From assembly GCA_052386675.1 (NCBI GenBank), contig JBQTJX010000030.1, forward strand, positions 62,001 to 126,000: 64,000 nucleotides of DNA, read 5' to 3'. Made by a program: the position numbers and the translations under genes. This document shows, one piece after another, positions 59,693 to 64,000 of the stretch. The notes below the pieces were generated by a model. It searched no databases and was not told the DNA's origin. It worked only from the letters and a program-made list of their open reading frames with translations. This DNA comes from RBG-16-66-20 sp052386675 (GTDB lineage: Bacteria; Pseudomonadota; Gammaproteobacteria; Burkholderiales; SG8-39). Each line of letters opens with the position of its first letter. The stretch's first letter is position 1.

Positions 59693-60943
59693 TCAGTTTA
59701 CCCGCTGGACCCGTGCGCCAAGGGCCACCAGCTTGGTCTCCAGCGCTTCGTAGCCGCGGTCAAGGTGGTAGATGCGGTCGATCACGGTCTCGCCCTCGGC
59801 GGCGAGCGCGGCGATCACCAGGCTCGCGGAGGCGCGCAGGTCGGTCGCCATCACCGGCGCGCCTGACAGGCGCTCCACGCCCCTGACGACCGCGACGTTG
59901 CCCTTCAGTTCGATGTTCGCGCCCAGGCGTGCCAGTTCCGGCACGTGGGTAAAGCGGTCGAGGTAGATCGTGTCCTCGATCACGCTGGTGCCGGCGGCCA
60001 CGGCGCACACCGCGATCATCTGCGCCTGCATGTCGGTGGGAAACCCGGGGAAGGGTTGCGTCACCACGTCCACGGCCTTTGGTCGCCGCGGGCCTTCCAC
60101 GCTGACCGAGTCCGCGCAGCGGCGGATCGCGCAGCCCGTTTCCTCCAGCTTGCGCAAGGCGGCCTCGAAATGCTCCGGCAACACGCCTTCGAGGCTAACG
60201 CTGCCGCCAGTCATCGCGGCGGCGGCGGCGAAGGTCGCCGCCTCGATGCGGTCCGGGATGATGGTGGCGTCGATCGGGCGCAGGCTCGAGACGCCGCGGA
60301 TCGTCAGGCGGCGCGAGCCCAGGCCCTCCAAGCTCGCGCCGCAGGCCGCCAGCACTTCGCCCAACGCAGTGACATCGGGTTCGACGGCTGCGTTCTCCAG
60401 CACCGTCGTGCCTTCGGCGAGGACGGCGGCCAGCATCAACTGCACCGTGGCGCCGACGGAAACCACGTCGAAGCTGAAGGTCGCGCCCTTCAGCTTCACG
60501 TCGCGGCCGACGATGTAGCCGTGTTCGATCGCCAGCCCTGCGCCCATCGCCTGCAGTCCGGACAGGTGCAGGTTCACCGGGCGCGGACCCCAGGCGCAGC
60601 CGCCCGGCAGCGACACCCGGGCACGGCCGAAGCGGGCGAGCAGCGGCGCCAGCACGTAGATGCTGGCGCGCATGGTCTTCACCAGGTCATAGGGCGCTTC
60701 GACCGAATTCACGCTGCTGCTGTCGATCGTCAGCAGGTTGCCGTCGAAGTCGACCTTCGCGCCAAGCATCTCCAGCACGCGCGCAAAAGTCTGCGTGTCG
60801 CGCAGCCTGGGCACGTTGCGCAGGCGATGAACGCCGGGGGCGAGCAGCGTCGCCGCCATCACCGGCAGGGCGGCGTTCTTCGCCCCCGAGATGCGCACCG
60901 AGCCGGCAAGCGGGCGCCCGCCCGTGATCCTGAGCTTATCCAC
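59693..60943 (-). CDS. murA: UDP-N-acetylglucosamine 1-carboxyvinyltransferase MurA
   Basis: This 416-residue enzyme begins LRITGGRPLAGSVRISGAKNAALPVMAATLL and has the flexible loop with the fosfomycin-target cysteine (PGGCAWGPRPVNLHL). It transfers enolpyruvate to UDP-GlcNAc, the first committed step of peptidoglycan synthesis. It overlaps the bolA-like gene by eight bases. Confidence 0.97.
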   Translation of the reverse strand: MDKLRITGGRPLAGSVRISGAKNAALPVMAATLLAPGVHRLRNVPRLRDTQTFARVLEMLGAKVDFDGNLLTIDSSSVNSVEAPYDLVKTMRASIYVLAPLLARFGRARVSLPGGCAWGPRPVNLHLSGLQAMGAGLAIEHGYIVGRDVKLKGATFSFDVVSVGATVQLMLAAVLAEGTTVLENAAVEPDVTALGEVLAACGASLEGLGSRRLTIRGVSSLRPIDATIIPDRIEAATFAAAAAMTGGSVSLEGVLPEHFEAALRKLEETGCAIRRCADSVSVEGPRRPKAVDVVTQPFPGFPTDMQAQMIAVCAVAAGTSVIEDTIYLDRFTHVPELARLGANIELKGNVAVVRGVERLSGAPVMATDLRASASLVIAALAAEGETVIDRIYHLDRGYEALETKLVALGARVQRVN

Positions 60944-61175
60944 CGGGCTTCCATTCCGCGGGGGTCAGGGTCTGCATCGACAGGGCGTGGATTTCCTCGC
61001 GCATGCGGTCGCCCAGCGCGCGGTACACCAGCTGGTGGCGCTGGACCCGGTTCCGGCCCTCGAACTCGGTCGATACGATGACCGCCTGGAAATGCTGGCC
61101 GTCGCCGATCACCTCCAGGTGCTCGCAGGCGAGTCCCGCCGCGATGCCTTGCCTGACGCTTTCGTTGGTCACCAT
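60936..61175 (-). CDS. BolA-family protein (IbaG-like)
   Basis: This 79-residue protein has the BolA fold and the conserved FEGRNRVQRHQLVYRAL stretch with the iron-ligand histidine. The position directly before murA is typical of IbaG/YrbA. It partners with monothiol glutaredoxins in Fe-S trafficking. Its ATG is nine bases after the ABC permease stop. Confidence 0.92.
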   Translation of the reverse strand: MVTNESVRQGIAAGLACEHLEVIGDGQHFQAVIVSTEFEGRNRVQRHQLVYRALGDRMREEIHALSMQTLTPAEWKPGG

Positions 61176-61183
61176 GGTTTGCC

Positions 61184-61939
61184 TCAGCCGCGTAGCTTGT
61201 AGCCGGATTTGAGAAGCGCGAGCGCGATCGCCGACAGGACCGCGAAGCTTACCCCGCCCACCGCGAGGCTCGCGAGCGGCGCGAAATCGGAGGCGCCGAG
61301 GAAGCCATGGCGGAAGCCGTCGATCAGGTAGAAGAACGGGTTCAGGTGGGAGGCGCCCTGCCAGAACTCCGGCAGCGCACGGATCGAATAGAACACCCCG
61401 GAGAGGAATGTGAGCGGCAGGATGATGAAGTTCTGGAATGCCGCGATCTGGTCGAATTTGTCCGCCCAGATGCCCGCCAGCAGGCCAAGCGCGCCCAGCA
61501 GCGCGGAGCCGAGCAGCGCGAAGGCGAACGCCCACAGCGGTGCGGCGAAGTGCAGGTCGACGAACAGCGCGGTCGCCGCGAGCACGCCGGCGCCGACTGC
61601 CAGGCCGCGCACCATCGACGCAAGGACGTAGGCGGCGTAGAGCTCCAGGTGCGAGATCGGCGGCAACAGCACGAACACCATGTTGCCGGTAACCTTGGAC
61701 TGGATCAGGCTGGAGGAGCTGTTGGCGAAGGCGTTCTGCAGGATGCTCATCATCACCAGCCCGGGCGCGAGGAACGCGGCATAGCTGGCGCCGCCGAGCG
61801 TCCCGACGCGGTCCTCCAGCGCCTGGGCGAACACCACCAGGTACAGCAGCGAGGTGAGCACCGGCGCGGCCACGGTCTGGACGCCCACCTTCCAGAAGCG
61901 CAGGGTCTCCTTGTAGAACAGGGTCGGAAAGCCGCCCAT
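61184..61939 (-). CDS. ABC-2 type transporter permease
   Basis: This 251-residue protein has six membrane helices and the ABC-2 signature (FFYLIDGFRHGFLGASDFAPLASLAVGG near the C terminus). It is the membrane partner of the ATPase encoded just upstream. This pair (YadH/YadG-like) is constant between mlaB and bolA in Betaproteobacteria. The exported substrate is unknown. The ATPase stop is one base upstream of the start. Confidence 0.9.
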   Translation of the reverse strand: MGGFPTLFYKETLRFWKVGVQTVAAPVLTSLLYLVVFAQALEDRVGTLGGASYAAFLAPGLVMMSILQNAFANSSSSLIQSKVTGNMVFVLLPPISHLELYAAYVLASMVRGLAVGAGVLAATALFVDLHFAAPLWAFAFALLGSALLGALGLLAGIWADKFDQIAAFQNFIILPLTFLSGVFYSIRALPEFWQGASHLNPFFYLIDGFRHGFLGASDFAPLASLAVGGVSFAVLSAIALALLKSGYKLRG

Positions 61940-61940
61940 G

Positions 61941-62879
61941 TCAGTGCTTTTCCACAGGGGGCCCGGGGGATACCGACGTCTCCCCCGATCCCGTCACCCG
62001 GAGGAACACTTCCTCCAGGTCCGGCGGCTGCAGTTCGAACTCGGCGATGCCGACGCCGGATTCGCGCAGCCGGTGCAGCACCGACTCCAGTTCGGCGGTG
62101 TCGCGCAGGCGCAGGTTGAACACGCTGCCGTCCTGCGACAGCACCGGCGCCGCGAGGCCCTCGGGCAGCTGCTCGCGGTCCAGGCGCAGGCGCAGGACGA
62201 AGCCGGAGAAGGTCTGCAGCAGGTTGCGGGTGGAGTCCAGCGCCACCACGCGCCCGGCCTTGAGCAGCGCGATGCGGTCGCACAACTCTTCGGCCTCGTC
62301 CAGGTAATGGGTGGTGAGGACGATGGTGTGCCCGTCGCGGTTCAGGCGCCGGATGAAGCGCCACAGGCCCTGGCGCAGCTCGACGTCCACACCCGCGGTC
62401 GGCTCGTCCAGCACGATGACCGGCGGCTTGTGCACCAGCGCCTGCGCCACCAGCACGCGGCGCTTCATGCCGCCGGAGAGCGTGCGCATGTTGGCGTCGG
62501 CTTTCGCTTCCAGATCGAGGTGGTGGATCACCTCGTCGATCCAGGCATCGTTGCGCCGCAGGCCGAAGTAGCCCGACTGCAGGCGCAGCGTCTCGCGCAC
62601 GGTGAAGAACGGGTCGAACACCAGTTCCTGCGGCACCACGCCGAGCATGCGGCGCGCGCTGCGGTAATCGGCCACCACGTCCGCGCCCATGACCCGCGCC
62701 GCGCCCGCGCTGGCGCGCACCAGGCCGGCGACGACGCTGATCAACGTCGTCTTGCCCGCGCCGTTGGGTCCTAGCAGGCCGAAGAACTCCCCTTGCCGCA
62801 CCTGCAGGCTGACGCCGTCGAGCGCGCGCAGGCTGCCGTAGCGCTTCTCGACGTTCAGGGTTTCGATGGCGAAGGTCAT
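61941..62879 (-). CDS. ABC transporter ATP-binding protein (YadG-like)
   Basis: This 312-residue ATPase has Walker A GLLGPNGAGKTTLISVVAG, signature TLSGGMKRRVLVAQALVHKPPVIVLDEPTAGVD and the H-loop TTHYLDEAEEL. The C-terminal extension (about 230-312) is typical of exporters in this family. It forms a complex with the following ABC-2 permease. ATG at 62879 starts the homology. Confidence 0.93.
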   Translation of the reverse strand: MTFAIETLNVEKRYGSLRALDGVSLQVRQGEFFGLLGPNGAGKTTLISVVAGLVRASAGAARVMGADVVADYRSARRMLGVVPQELVFDPFFTVRETLRLQSGYFGLRRNDAWIDEVIHHLDLEAKADANMRTLSGGMKRRVLVAQALVHKPPVIVLDEPTAGVDVELRQGLWRFIRRLNRDGHTIVLTTHYLDEAEELCDRIALLKAGRVVALDSTRNLLQTFSGFVLRLRLDREQLPEGLAAPVLSQDGSVFNLRLRDTAELESVLHRLRESGVGIAEFELQPPDLEEVFLRVTGSGETSVSPGPPVEKH

Positions 62880-62943
62880 GTGCGCGGCGGCGGCTGGGAG
62901 CGTGCCGTGGTGCCGCGCAGCCCTCCCGCAGACCGCCAAGTCC

Positions 62944-63249
62944 TCAGTGGTGGGTGGCGGCTTGCGGCCGGGCGACGGCGAGCAGCCCGTCGACGCCGTA
63001 CAGGCGCGCGATCGCGGTCAGGCCATCGGGAAGGCCCGTGAAAGCGAGTTCCCGGTTGCGGGACCTGGCATCGCGCAGCCAGGCGAGCAGCATGGCGAGC
63101 GCCGAGGAATCCAGTTCGGTGACCCCGCCAAGATCCACGACACGCGCGCCGCCGAGAATCTGCTCCCGGCCCTGCTCGAGCAGCGCCGCGACGCCCGACA
63201 GTGTGACCGGACCGGAGACGAGCATGCGGTCACCTTCGCGCGTGATCAT
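62944..63249 (-). CDS. mlaB: STAS-domain protein MlaB
   Basis: This 101-residue protein has the STAS fold with GGARVVDLGGVTELDSSALAMLLAWLRDA, the conserved DSSAL phosphoacceptor-like loop. MlaB regulates the MlaFEDB phospholipid transporter that keeps outer-membrane asymmetry. The ATG overlaps the mlaC stop by four bases. Confidence 0.88.
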   Translation of the reverse strand: MITREGDRMLVSGPVTLSGVAALLEQGREQILGGARVVDLGGVTELDSSALAMLLAWLRDARSRNRELAFTGLPDGLTAIARLYGVDGLLAVARPQAATHH

Positions 63250-63917
63250 TTCTTGGCGGCCCCGGCCACCGTCGCCTTCTCGAGCGACTGGTTCTTGTTG
63301 CGCAGGGTCTTGATCAGGCCGTCGATGCCGGCATCGCGGATCTGGTTGTCGAACTCGGTGCGGTAGTTCGCGACCAGGCTGATGCCGGCGACGCGCACGT
63401 CCCAGACCTTCCAGCCGCCGGGGCGCTTCTCCATGTCGTACTCCAGCTGCACCGGCTGGGCGCCGGACTGCGCCACGCGCACGATGACCGTGACGTCAGT
63501 GTCGGTAGGCTTGGCGCGGAGCGGGCGGAAGTCGAAGCGCTGGTCCTTGTAGGCGGCGATCGAACTCGCGTAGGTGCGCACCAGCAGCGTACGAAACTCG
63601 TCGATGAGCCGCGCCTTCTGGTCGGCGCTCGCCTTTTCCCAGTGCCGCGCCACCGCGCTAGCGGTCATGGCGTTGAAATTGAAGTGCGGCAGGACCTTCG
63701 CTTCGATGAGCGCCACCACCTTGCGGCGATCACCGGCCTGGATGTCCTTGTCGCTGCGGACGATGTCCACCACTTCGAGGGTGACGTTCTTTACCAGCAC
63801 GTCGGGGGCCACGTCCTGCGCCTGAGCCATGCCGGCGACCGAAATCGCCGCCATCGCGGCAATCCACGACGCCGACTTCGCGGCGGCGGCCACGAAACGG
63901 GCAATCACCGGGAACAT
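63246..63917 (-). CDS. mlaC: Periplasmic phospholipid-binding protein MlaC
   Basis: This 223-residue protein has a signal peptide (about 33 residues, ending AGMAQAQ). The MlaC/Tol_Tol_Ttg2 domain follows, with VLPHFNFNAMTASAVARHWEKASADQKARLIDEFRTLLVRTYASSI and VWDVRVAGISLVANYRTEFDNQI. It shuttles phospholipids between the MlaA complex in the outer membrane and MlaFEDB. The ATG is two bases from the upstream gene's stop. Confidence 0.94.
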   Translation of the reverse strand: MFPVIARFVAAAAKSASWIAAMAAISVAGMAQAQDVAPDVLVKNVTLEVVDIVRSDKDIQAGDRRKVVALIEAKVLPHFNFNAMTASAVARHWEKASADQKARLIDEFRTLLVRTYASSIAAYKDQRFDFRPLRAKPTDTDVTVIVRVAQSGAQPVQLEYDMEKRPGGWKVWDVRVAGISLVANYRTEFDNQIRDAGIDGLIKTLRNKNQSLEKATVAGAAKK

Positions 63918-63918
63918 C

Positions 63919-64000
63919 CTAGCCTCCGTGGGGCGAGACGGCGGCGGCCGCGTCCTGGAATGCTGGCTCCTCGATCAGCCGCAACGCGGAATGCGGCTCG
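63919..64000 (-). CDS. C-terminal end of gene upstream of mlaC (probably mlaA; partial)
   Basis: The last 26 codons of an open frame end at TAG (63921-63919), two bases before the mlaC ATG. The visible tail reads EPHSALRLIEEPAFQDAAAAVSPHGG, which is too short for a family assignment. In related genomes mlaA (VacJ lipoprotein) or mlaD stands here, so mlaA is the best guess from context. Confidence 0.5.
   Translation of the reverse strand, partial: EPHSALRLIEEPAFQDAAAAVSPHGG

Overview
This 64 kb window is high-GC chromosomal DNA, dense with genes and largely syntenic with Betaproteobacteria. The diagnostic blocks are mlaC-mlaB-ABC pair-bolA-murA-hisGDCBHAFIE-HIT-tatABC, petABC-sspA-sspB, and the siroheme/sulfite reductase block with DUF934 and cysB. 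Together they suggest a Burkholderiales/Rhodocyclales-like environmental betaproteobacterium. The genus cannot be named from the sequence alone. Genes overlap heavily by ATGA/GTGA/TTGA junctions, and GTG and TTG starts are common.

Layout. 1-1161 (-): livH and a truncated livM. 1197-2225: a membrane fatty acid desaturase. 2282-3008: a ribbon-helix-helix/PIN toxin-antitoxin pair whose toxin stop overlaps the start of an AtuA-family catabolic unit (3005-5701, with a small AtuA-associated protein and a FAH-family hydrolase), followed by dsbB. 6176-9348 (-): sulfite reductase, DUF934, cobA and cbiX, divergent from cysB. 10424-14191: PHA depolymerase and a penicillin-acylase-family hydrolase, divergent from each other. 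14184-20119 (-): a six-gene unit paaY, enoyl-CoA hydratase, MFS, fadD, EamA, gph. 20147-24876 (+): paaG, paaK, a dienelactone-hydrolase-like protein, a threonine-dehydratase-like PLP enzyme and a ChaC-like protein. 24917-26880 (-): ogt and an Ada/AraC/AlkA fusion. 26991-37012 (+): EamA transporter, fadH-like reductase, SDR, FkbM methyltransferase, cofD, then moxR, DUF58 and TgpA, and a small secreted protein.

A low-GC accessory island (about 36937-38813; roughly 43-47% GC in two hand-counted lines) lies between that secreted-protein gene and a tRNA-Thr gene. It holds a compact three-gene operon of unrecognised proteins: one soluble and two single-span membrane proteins. It is the best candidate here for an undescribed system.

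38933-42718 (-): sspB, sspA and the cytochrome bc1 genes. 42871-51288 (+): a DegS/DegQ-type protease, a PAS-sigma54 activator, and a complete liv-type ABC transporter operon with a near-consensus -24/-12 promoter and an upstream palindrome, then an alpha/beta hydrolase. 51337-64000 (-): the tat, HIT, his, murA, bolA, ABC and mla block.

A dispersed repeat (core AATCGTGGWCTGTCCCTGAT) occurs as paired palindromes and as half copies. It sits mostly at gene 3' ends, and one copy is in frame inside the sulfite reductase gene. Hairpins of note are an intrinsic terminator between tatA and tatB, a terminator after petC, and an intercistronic hairpin in the liv operon. No CRISPR array, rRNA, insertion sequence or replication origin was seen.
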